From: Pyxidicoccus trucidator
GTDB taxonomy: Bacteria; Myxococcota; Myxococcia; Myxococcales; Myxococcaceae
NCBI RefSeq assembly: GCF_010894435.1
Contig: NZ_JAAIXZ010000002.1
Span: 434,001-498,000 of the forward strand
Reading direction: 5' to 3'
Length of the DNA stretch: 64,000 nt
A program made the position numbers and the translations under genes. The notes beneath the pieces were generated by a model. It saw only the letters and a list, made by a program, of their open reading frames with translations, did no database searches and was not told the DNA's origin. Every line of letters begins with the position of its first letter. The first letter of the stretch is position 1. Below, piece after piece: positions 47,301 through 54,196 of the stretch.

Positions 47301-48081
47301 AGTACGAGCGGGCTTGCTGCTCAGCCACCACGTGAACGAAGAGCTGGCGGAGTCGTGGGCCGAGGCGGTCGTCCAGGAGGAACTCTACGTTGTGTATGGC
47401 CAGGAAGAAAAAGAGGTGCTCGCGCAGGCCCTCAGAACACCTCGCTCGCTCGGTCATTGGTGCGGGGAGCTCATGGTGAAGCTTGTCGAGGACGTACCCG
47501 CCGCAGTGGTCGATATGATGCTGGCGCGAATCGAGGCGGTGGACCGGGAGGGCATCGGCTTCGAGGCCGTCCCTGTACTGGCCAGCCACGAGACACCCGC
47601 TTCGGAGGGACTGGTTCCGGAGGAGCGGCAGCGAGCGATGCTGGCGCTGAGCCGCCTGCTCGAACACGAGAATGTCTTGGTGGGTGAATATGCCCGGCGG
47701 TGGTTCGCGGAGCTCGCGTCCATGAACCGCGAGGTCAGGCGTGCCATCCGGCTCCACTGGATCCAGGCAGGTACGGCAGGCGCCGTGATGCGGGCCCTCG
47801 ACAGCTTCGAGGAAGAGCCGCCCATGAGCCTCTTCGAGCAGGAGGACGAGGTCATTGCGCTCCTGGAAGCCGCGATGAAGTGCGGCCCGGAGCTTCTGGA
47901 GGAAGCCCAGCAGGTGCTGGCCCGTGTCGCGCGCGGTGGTGTGAGGCAGGGGGCTCCGGGTGAGCAGTCTTCGCGCGACCTGGAGTTCCGGGAGCGCTCT
48001 CAAGTGCACAGCCAGAAGCACCCGGACGAGACGCTCGCGGGCCGGTTCTACCGGCGGCTCGCTGGAGAGTTGGACGGTTGA
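44302..48081 (+). CDS. DUF4062-STAND ATPase with helical-repeat C-terminus
   Basis: Protein of 1259 residues. The N-terminal DUF4062 domain (TIR-like fold) reads TVFLSGTRRDLGSFFEAASA then MEDLTPEDIPVERWSRREAA, LLVGLVGHYYGTPRA and LSEREFERAG. A STAND-type ATPase follows with P-loop ILVLHGPWGRGKTRLLLEW near residue 207 and Walker B YVFIVEDVHKRPDD near 255. From about residue 450 on it is Leu-rich and helical with HEAT-like units (LGEAKVVALLKRMLTHPALS, VRAHAFKLLAYSGGLGAAVR) to the end. STAND proteins of this plan sense phage or stress molecules and trigger the N-terminal effector. The ATG at 44302 has no good RBS. Confidence 0.88.
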   Translation: MAGKLRTVFLSGTRRDLGSFFEAASAAIEKELAGYRVSTMEDLTPEDIPVERWSRREAAVPDLLVGLVGHYYGTPRAGGPSLSEREFERAGMAGVPRLMFLTEAGDPALIERQGAEERQHVASFRSRLQSGELVIRPGIITPQEFSREVVRAIGAWERRTLGGVLLPVKRFVELNEPSAPDGMLSHQHPYVGSHALLDILERFATSGQRILVLHGPWGRGKTRLLLEWCGRTRAELRFLREDVTLPHDALKSAVDDPYVFIVEDVHKRPDDEKQALLHFLRTRASNLKLVVTTRTNRLASFTGVLRGHHMEPGQVDVREVEALSDLAQRQLIASILGKNDEWAYTLAMRTRGNALAGVVAARAALQGRANIREIEGEHFERVVVESFLDAVLDNVEGEPARRERYKKVLRLVAVAGPVWPKDTDGLEALACFIGVRRYELHEDFSALEAAGLLVRHGGLVRIPVDAVSEYQVVDASVSPHGESTGYVEEALKTLAEPFLGNILRNLAMADWDPNQNGRVASVTGEVWQLVPDLYEHMPAVRQNKIREVIAEIAPLHPEPALRFADRFLGPELEDAERTAPSSLSFLYYVRRDFTRLLKNVLGAPVCVARACDLLWSLAMQEPNPINPQSDSAERVLQDAGEYRPTQSLAAYEAFVSWAEVRSHGANRLPGHRLAKYLSPLLHKELMHEWFDGQQITLEAKGLLYSYWKPLRRRVIDLLIRIAIDGDWKDARGALVALGAALWHQPGSFQRLVSEGERSQWIPEQEYALACLRKLRQERRSPILDLCMPMQLSRLAARERVPELRDTARALVDELQRDLAGTLEQALAGVHSGDRRDPAGTERERQEALQAAARVLAAPGVSPEDSLARLTRSAVALNEANRPPRVEELFSDVAQTSSRVATTWGLLLVREPGHPLRPMVNGLVRGLLGSDPEAGKLLVDVLLDDGSPDFLRSLRFADSDVELLGEAKVVALLKRMLTHPALSVRAHAFKLLAYSGGLGAAVRAGLLLSHHVNEELAESWAEAVVQEELYVVYGQEEKEVLAQALRTPRSLGHWCGELMVKLVEDVPAAVVDMMLARIEAVDREGIGFEAVPVLASHETPASEGLVPEERQRAMLALSRLLEHENVLVGEYARRWFAELASMNREVRRAIRLHWIQAGTAGAVMRALDSFEEEPPMSLFEQEDEVIALLEAAMKCGPELLEEAQQVLARVARGGVRQGAPGEQSSRDLEFRERSQVHSQKHPDETLAGRFYRRLAGELDG

Positions 48082-48198
48082 TAGCGCAGCGGCGGACGGT
48101 TGAGGAAGAGATTGCCCGAGAGCCGCCGGGAGCGTGCCGGAGGCTGGAGCCCGCCACATCCTTCCAACGCGGTGATGGCTGATACGTTGGAAGCGCGT

Positions 48199-49689
48199 AT
48201 GTTCCCGCACGTTCGTCAGCGCCCTGGAGGTTTCGTGTCCGTGCCCGTCCCGCCCCGTCCGATGTGCTTCGTGGCCATGCCGTTCGGCACCAAAACCCCT
48301 CCGGGGCTGGCTGGGCCCGCCGTGCACTTCGACGAGGTGTGGCAGGGGCTCAAGGCCGTTCTCGAACGGCAGGGACTCGAGGCCATCCGTGCCGATGAGG
48401 AGCTGATGGGTGGCTTCATCCACCGCCCCATGTACGAGCGGCTGGTCGTGTCCGAGTACGTCATTGCCGACCTCACCTTCAGCAACGCCAATGTGGCCTA
48501 CGAGGTCGGCGTGCGCCATGGCGCGAGCCGCGGTGCCACCGTGCTCATCTGCGAGCAGCGTTCTCTCGCGCAGCTTCCCTTCGACTTCCGGGCGCTTCGC
48601 GTAGTGCCCTACGACGCGGGGAGCGACGGACACGTCACGACCGAGGCGATGCAACAGCTCGAAAAGACGCTGACGGAGCGCATCCAGCAGGCCCGACGCG
48701 GCGAGCTGCCCCCGGACAATCCGCTCATCCAGGTGACCCGCATCGGCCCGGGGAGCATCGCGCATGACAAGACGGACGTCTTCCTGCTGCGCACGCCCTA
48801 CGTGAATGCGATGACGGAGCGGATTGGCGCGGCCCTGACCCTGAAGGACAAGGAGAAGGCGCTCGCCCAGCTGGAGTCCGTGCGCGCGGAGATCCTGAAA
48901 GCGCCTCAGGAGGTGGCCCAGCTCCACACGGTGCTGCTGCACCTCTTCATCGCCTATCGCGAGAAGGGCGAGTTCCAGCGGCTGGTGGACCTGTACCCGC
49001 ATCTGCCCGCGGAGCTGCAGCGGACTCCCGTGGCGCGCGAGCAGCTCGCGCTCGCGCTCAACCGCCTGGCGGAGGCTGCCGCCAAGGCCAAGGACTTCGC
49101 GGGCGGCCAGCAGTTGCGGGCGCAGGCGCTCGAGGTGGTGCGCACCATTTCTCCGGAGCAGCAGAGCAGTGAGACCTTCGGCATCCTGGGCCGCATCTAC
49201 AAGGGCCTCGCGGACGCCGAGCAACAGGCGGGGAACACGGCCGAGGCTCAGGCCGCGGTGAAGAAGGCCATCCAGGCCTACGAAGATGGATTCCGGAAGG
49301 ACCCGCGCGACTACTACCCGGGCGTCAACGCGGTGACGTTGCGAATCGTCCGAGGCCGTGCCGAGGACGAGGTCGCGCTGAAGCGCCTGCTGCCCGTGGT
49401 CCGCTTCTCGGTGGACCGCGCCCCAGCGCCCAACTCGCAGAGCAAGGCCGAGGCGTACTGGCAGGAGGCGACCCGGCTGGAGCTGGCCTGCGCCGAGAGG
49501 GACTGGCCGTCCGTGGAGCAGCATGTCGAGGCGCTGCTGGGGCTCGGGGCCGAGCCATGGATGCAGTCCTGGATGTACGAAACGACGTCCGCGAATCTGA
49601 AGAAGCAGCGCGACGCCCGGTCCGGCGAGCCCGAGACGGTGAGACAGCTCGAAGGCATCCTCCAGAAGCTCATGCCGAAGACGTCCTGA
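48199..49689 (+). CDS. Deoxyribosyltransferase/TIR-like domain plus TRAFs-binding-like (DUF4071) protein
   Basis: Protein of about 496 residues. The N-terminal domain is a Rossmann-like nucleotide-binding fold: RPMCFVAMPFGTKTPPGLAG, FDEVWQGLKAVLERQGLEAI, then VIADLTFSNANVAYEVGVRH and TVLICEQ, the pattern of nucleoside 2-deoxyribosyltransferase-like conflict domains. The rest is helical with TPR-like units (AREQLALALNRLAEAAAKAK, FGILGRIYKGLADAEQQAGN), like the TRAFs-binding domain (formerly DUF4071) named from animal MAP3 kinases. Starts at 48175 (ATG), 48199 (ATG, GGAAG upstream) and 48235 (GTG, after GGAGG) are all possible; 48199 was chosen as a compromise. It follows the DUF4062-STAND gene on the same strand. 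Confidence 0.8.
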   Translation: MFPHVRQRPGGFVSVPVPPRPMCFVAMPFGTKTPPGLAGPAVHFDEVWQGLKAVLERQGLEAIRADEELMGGFIHRPMYERLVVSEYVIADLTFSNANVAYEVGVRHGASRGATVLICEQRSLAQLPFDFRALRVVPYDAGSDGHVTTEAMQQLEKTLTERIQQARRGELPPDNPLIQVTRIGPGSIAHDKTDVFLLRTPYVNAMTERIGAALTLKDKEKALAQLESVRAEILKAPQEVAQLHTVLLHLFIAYREKGEFQRLVDLYPHLPAELQRTPVAREQLALALNRLAEAAAKAKDFAGGQQLRAQALEVVRTISPEQQSSETFGILGRIYKGLADAEQQAGNTAEAQAAVKKAIQAYEDGFRKDPRDYYPGVNAVTLRIVRGRAEDEVALKRLLPVVRFSVDRAPAPNSQSKAEAYWQEATRLELACAERDWPSVEQHVEALLGLGAEPWMQSWMYETTSANLKKQRDARSGEPETVRQLEGILQKLMPKTS

Positions 49690-49712
49690 GCCCCCTGGGG
49701 CTCGGCGGCACA

Positions 49713-50669
49713 CTACTTGGGCGAGAAGGGGTCCTCGGGGAACGGGCGGGTCGCCACGGTGACGCTGAAGTCTCCTCCCAGGGAGGGCTCCATCCAATCC
49801 TCGAGGTTTGGCTCCACCTCGCACCCGGCCTGCATGAGCTTCCTGCGAAGCGTGCGCCTCGAGTCGATGCCATTGGTGAGGCGGATGTGGAGGATGCCGT
49901 CAAGGTCGGAGGGCAGCTCGACATGCCCCACGGTGACCAGGATGGTGCCGTCGCGGTTCAGCCCCATGGCCATCCCCGCCTCGTAGATGACATTGGGTCG
50001 CGGCTGCCAGCGGCGGATGTTCCGCTCTGACTCGGTGGGCTCACGCCGTTCAGGGACGAGGCATGCGAATTCGTCCGGAGTCAGAAGCGCGATGACGGCC
50101 CGGGTCTTCGACACCCCGCGTGCGACGATCTCCACGATGGGCGTGTTGGAAACGGATTCGTGAAACTCGTCCACGAAGGTCCAGGCCTGGAGTCCCACGC
50201 CCTTCAGGAAGCGCTTCAGCTCCTGCAGGGTGGCTCTGTCCCGGCCGTGGATGATGAAAACCTTCTTCCCGTCTTTCGCGGGGGGCGCCACCGTCGGCAC
50301 TGCGGCATCCACCTTCGGTGGCGACACCGGAGGATGGGGTTGTTGCGGCTCGGCGGGCTCGCTCACGTCCTCGATTGCGCCCAGCTCCAGGATGCGCTCG
50401 ATGAGCGGCGCCTTTTCGCGACCGCTTTCGTCCACGTCGAGCGCCAGGCAGATGGCCTTCAGCTCGTCACGTGTGAGCAGCTCGAGAACGTCGGCGAACT
50501 CCACCGACCTGGAGCGGACAATTGCGGAGATGTGCTGCTCGTAGACGCGGCGATCTTCAACGTGCAGGTCGAAGACGGTCGTGATGTCGGAGAGCCGATC
50601 CCGGCTGAGCTCCTGAAGGGCTGCTCGCCGCACTGCCGGAGGAAGCCGACGTTTTTCTTTCGAGGCCAT
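49713..50669 (-). CDS. TIR-like (CAP12/PCTIR-type) nucleotide-binding protein
   Basis: Protein of 318 residues. The N-terminal 110 residues are helical (ALQELSRDRLSDITTVFDLH, VLELLTRDELKAICLALDVD) and resemble an adaptor or DNA/protein-binding part. A Pro linker follows. The C-terminal TIR-like domain starts KKVFIIHGRDRATLQELKRF around residue 134, with GLQAWTFVDEFHESVSNTPI, AVIALLTPDEFACL, NVIYEAGMAMGLNRDGTI. This is the PF10137-type domain found in CBASS and Pycsar effectors and in stand-alone genes. It probably hydrolyses NAD or a nucleotide (inference). It converges with the TRAFs-binding gene and diverges from the TIR-WD40 gene. Confidence 0.85.
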   Translation of the reverse strand: MASKEKRRLPPAVRRAALQELSRDRLSDITTVFDLHVEDRRVYEQHISAIVRSRSVEFADVLELLTRDELKAICLALDVDESGREKAPLIERILELGAIEDVSEPAEPQQPHPPVSPPKVDAAVPTVAPPAKDGKKVFIIHGRDRATLQELKRFLKGVGLQAWTFVDEFHESVSNTPIVEIVARGVSKTRAVIALLTPDEFACLVPERREPTESERNIRRWQPRPNVIYEAGMAMGLNRDGTILVTVGHVELPSDLDGILHIRLTNGIDSRRTLRRKLMQAGCEVEPNLEDWMEPSLGGDFSVTVATRPFPEDPFSPK

Positions 50670-50832
50670 CGCGGGGAGACGCTACCAGAGGCCCTTGGCG
50701 AGGCACACGAACTCCGCGAGGGCGATGCGGCGAAGCAGCAGCAACTTGAGTCGGCGCCGGGCCGTGGGCTACGGCCGCGTTCAGCGGCGCTCCTGCTTCG
50801 GCAGAGGTGTATACCTGCCTTGAGGTGAGCCG

Positions 50833-53800
50833 ATGGTAGAGCTGACGGACGTCTATCTCTGCTGCGTCCCGGAGGAACGGGAGTTCGTACGCTCGCTGGA
50901 GGACACTCTCCGCCTCGCCCGGCGGAAGCCCTTCGTCGCGGACGGAGAAGGCGCCACCGGAAGCTGGGAGCCAGGCGCCGAAGCCGCACTGAAGGCGGCG
51001 CGTAACTTCGTCCTCATCCTCAGCCCGGACTCCGCGGCCTCCCCACGCTGCCGAGCGCAGGTCGCGCACGCGGTGAAACAAAAGAAGCGCATCGTGCCCG
51101 TGCTGCGCAGGGACGTGCAGGCGGAGGCCCGCCCCCGGGCCGTCACCTTGCTGCGTCCCATTGACTTCCGGGAGCAGGATGACGCCAAGGCGGCGATGCG
51201 GGCCCTGCTCCTCGCGCTGGACAGTGCGCTCACAGTGGATGTCTTCATCTGCTACTCGCGGAAGGACAAGCCCTTCGTGGACCACCTGTACGCGGCCTTC
51301 GAGCGGGCGGAGAAACGGACCTGGCTGGACCTGAGGAACATCCCCCTGTTGGCCGAATGGCCGACGGAAATCGAGGCTGGCATCGAGGCCGCCGAGCACT
51401 TCCTCTTCGTCCTGAGCCCGGACTCCGTCGCCTCCACGGAGTGCCGGAGGGAGCTGGACCATGCGCTGCGCCTGCACAAGCGGCTGGTCCCGGTGCTGTA
51501 CCGGGACGTCCCGGACGCGCAGGTCCCCCGCCCACTCTCGGTCATCGAGCGAGTCCCCCTTCGGGAGAAGAGCTTCGACGACGACTTCGTGGCGCTGCTG
51601 GCCGCGCTCGGAACCGACCTGTCCTTTGTGCGCGCGCACACGCGCCTGTTGGTACGTGCGCTCGATTGGGAGAAGCAGCAGCAGGATGACAGCCTGCTGC
51701 TTCAGGGCAAGGACCTCGAAGCCGCGGAAGCCTGGCTGGGGACGGCGGTTCCCGGCACCGGGCCGCAGCCGGTGCCGCTGCATACCGAGTACATCCTGCG
51801 CAGCCGCCAGGAGGCGACGCGGCGTCTCCGGCTCCAGTTGGCCGCCGTCTCGATGGGCCTCGTCATCGCGATAGCCCTGATGCTGACGGCTCTCTACCAG
51901 TACTCTCAAAAAGAGGAGCAGCGCCGCATCGCCGTCTCGCTGCAGCTTGCGGCGCAGTCGAACGAGCAGCGGCCCCGGAAGCTCGAGCTGGCGCTCCTCC
52001 TGGCCGCCGAGTCCTTCGAGGCCTCGCCTACCGTGGAGGCACGCAGCGCCCTGCTCTCGGCGCTGCGTGACGCCTCGTACCTCCAGTCGTACCTGCACGG
52101 GCACGAGCGCCGCATCAGCCAGGTGGCCTTCAGCCCTGATGGCAGGTGGCTCGCCTCCGGAAGCCACGATGGCACTGCCCGGCGCTGGGATGTGCGAACG
52201 TGGGAATCCCACGCGATTCCCGAGCTGGCCAGCGAGAGCGACTTCGTGCAGGGGGTGGCCTTCAGTGGCGACGGACGGTTCCTCGCCGCTGCGGCGGATG
52301 ACGGTGCGGTCCGGGTCTGGGACAGCGTGAGCGGGACGCCTGTCTGTGCGCCATTGAAGAAGGACGGCGGGCCCATGCAGAGCGTGGCGTTCAGCCCGAA
52401 GGGCGGACTGCTGGTGGCGGGGGACCTCCTTGGGAAGCTTCACCTCTGGCAGGTGGAGCCGGGACGATGCGAACCGCTCGAAACCGCCGTGCATGGTGCC
52501 GAGGGCCCCGTGGTCCAGCTGGCCTTCAGTCCGGACGGCCAGCGCCTGGCCTCGGGACATGGAGATGGCTCCGTGCTGATGTGGCAGGTCCAGGCGGAGC
52601 AGCTGCGGGAACCCCACTTCAGTCCGCTGGGCGCGGCGAAGAGAGTCCTCGACCTCGCCTTCAGCCCGGACGGCCAGTGGGTGGCCGTGGGCGGCTTCGA
52701 TGGCAGCCTCCGGCTCTGGAGCATCACCACGCCGGAGGCGCCGGTCATCCCGCTCCTGAACGGTGGCGAGCGGGTCTTCAGTGTCGCCTTCAGCCCGGAT
52801 GGGCGGAGGCTCGCTTCGGGCGGCGCCGATGGGCGCGTGCGCCTTTGGGACCCGCAGCTCGGCAGGGAGCTTCCTGGTTTCAACCCGGGCCGCCAGTCAT
52901 GGGTCACCAGCCTCGCGTTCAGCCGGGATGGCCGCTACCTCATCTCCGGGAGCGCGGATGGCGCATTGGCGCGCTGGGACCTGGAGATGTACGAGGACCC
53001 CGGGGAGCACCGACCCCTGGGGCGCCGTCTCACCGGGAAGCGTGGGCAGGTGATGCACCTAGCGTTCTCTCCCGATGCCGGAACCCTCGTCTCGGGCGGG
53101 CTGGACGGTGACGTGGTGCCGTGGGCCCTGGGCTCCCCCTCGGTGCAGCCCCTTGCGGCACGTCCCTGCTCACGTTTCGAGGAGGTCCGGGGCGTGGGTT
53201 TCCACCCGGGTGGCGGTGAGTTCGCGGTCGCCGCGGGAGACACCGCGGTGCGCCTGGATGCGCGGAGCTGTGCGTCTATCGGGACTCCGTTCCACGTCGA
53301 TGCGGGTCCCGAGACGCTGATGGGCATCGCCTACGGCGAGGACGGCAATACCCTGGTGGCGGTGAGCGACGTGGGGGCGGTCTACCTCTGGGATGTCACG
53401 GGGAAGCCTGATGCGCGGCTTGCTCCGGATGCAGGTGTCGGGGTGGTGGACGTGGATTTCAGTCCGGACCGCCAGCGGGTGGCGCTGGGCGCTGGTGATG
53501 GAAGCGTCCTCTTCGTGGAGGCCAAGGCGGGTGGCCGCTATTCCAGAGCTGGCCCGATCCCTCGTTCTTCGGTCTCGGCCGTCGCGTTCAGCCCCGACGG
53601 TCGGCTGCTGGCCTCCGGGGGAGACGATGGCCGCGTCCTGTTCTTGGACGCGAGCACGGGCAAGGCGCTCGGGGACCCGGTGCCCACCCAGGCGAAGCGG
53701 GTGTTCAGCGTGGCCTTCAGCGGGGATGGCCGCACGGCGGCCTCAGGGTACGAGGATGGGACGCTGGTGCTCTGGGACGTGCAGTCCCGGGAGCCCATCG

Positions 53801-54042
53801 GGATTCCCCTGAAGGGGCACCGTGACTTCGTCACGGCCCTCGCGTTCACGGCGGACGGTGCCTTCCTGGCATCCGGAGACGAGAAGGGCACGGTGCTCCT
53901 GTGGGATGCGCGGGTGGAGTCCTGGCAGGCCCGGGCCTGCCGCATCGCGAATCGAGACTTCACCCCCGACGAGCGGAGACGCCACTTCGGCGACCCGCCT
54001 GTGCCTGGCGCGTGCCAGCGTCTGCTCGGGGAGTCCCCCTGA
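50833..54042 (+). CDS. Tandem TIR - membrane helix - WD40 propeller protein
   Basis: Protein of 1069 residues. TIR 1 (about residues 5-130) reads DVYLCCVPEEREFVRSLEDT then VLILSPDSAASPRCRAQVAH. TIR 2 (about 134-270) reads DVFICYSRKDKPFVDHLYAA then LFVLSPDSVASTECRRELDH. Alignment places Gln76 of TIR 1 opposite Glu207 of TIR 2, the usual NADase Glu. A membrane helix spans residues 334-357 (LAAVSMGLVIAIALMLTALY). From about residue 420 at least 12 WD40 units follow (VAFSPDGRWLASGSHDG, SVAFSPDGRRLASGGADG). TIR domains would face the cytoplasm and the propeller the periplasm, unless the helix is a signal anchor in reverse. GAGGTGA precedes the ATG. Confidence 0.9.
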   Translation: MVELTDVYLCCVPEEREFVRSLEDTLRLARRKPFVADGEGATGSWEPGAEAALKAARNFVLILSPDSAASPRCRAQVAHAVKQKKRIVPVLRRDVQAEARPRAVTLLRPIDFREQDDAKAAMRALLLALDSALTVDVFICYSRKDKPFVDHLYAAFERAEKRTWLDLRNIPLLAEWPTEIEAGIEAAEHFLFVLSPDSVASTECRRELDHALRLHKRLVPVLYRDVPDAQVPRPLSVIERVPLREKSFDDDFVALLAALGTDLSFVRAHTRLLVRALDWEKQQQDDSLLLQGKDLEAAEAWLGTAVPGTGPQPVPLHTEYILRSRQEATRRLRLQLAAVSMGLVIAIALMLTALYQYSQKEEQRRIAVSLQLAAQSNEQRPRKLELALLLAAESFEASPTVEARSALLSALRDASYLQSYLHGHERRISQVAFSPDGRWLASGSHDGTARRWDVRTWESHAIPELASESDFVQGVAFSGDGRFLAAAADDGAVRVWDSVSGTPVCAPLKKDGGPMQSVAFSPKGGLLVAGDLLGKLHLWQVEPGRCEPLETAVHGAEGPVVQLAFSPDGQRLASGHGDGSVLMWQVQAEQLREPHFSPLGAAKRVLDLAFSPDGQWVAVGGFDGSLRLWSITTPEAPVIPLLNGGERVFSVAFSPDGRRLASGGADGRVRLWDPQLGRELPGFNPGRQSWVTSLAFSRDGRYLISGSADGALARWDLEMYEDPGEHRPLGRRLTGKRGQVMHLAFSPDAGTLVSGGLDGDVVPWALGSPSVQPLAARPCSRFEEVRGVGFHPGGGEFAVAAGDTAVRLDARSCASIGTPFHVDAGPETLMGIAYGEDGNTLVAVSDVGAVYLWDVTGKPDARLAPDAGVGVVDVDFSPDRQRVALGAGDGSVLFVEAKAGGRYSRAGPIPRSSVSAVAFSPDGRLLASGGDDGRVLFLDASTGKALGDPVPTQAKRVFSVAFSGDGRTAASGYEDGTLVLWDVQSREPIGIPLKGHRDFVTALAFTADGAFLASGDEKGTVLLWDARVESWQARACRIANRDFTPDERRRHFGDPPVPGACQRLLGESP

Positions 54043-54196
54043 ATCCTGTCCTGCGCGCGCTCGACTTCATGGGTATCCGTATGGTCCAGCCCGTGCCAGT
54101 TCCTGGCGGATGCGCACCTTCCAGGGGCGGGTCCACGACATCCAGCACCAGGAGGACCCGGCGGGGGCGTGGGGCCCTGCGCAGCAATTCTGAATC

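Noticed and set aside
47173-49824. Open frame of 883 codons on the minus strand
   Set aside because: Antisense to the DUF4062-STAND and TRAFs-binding genes; no motif and poor composition.
50557-52617. Open frame of 686 codons on the minus strand
   Set aside because: Shadow of the TIR-WD40 gene and its upstream region.
54043-54196. Possible short gene or terminator between the TIR-WD40 and STAND genes
   Set aside because: Short frames on both strands look weakly protein-like, but no start, RBS, T-run or hairpin supports a call.
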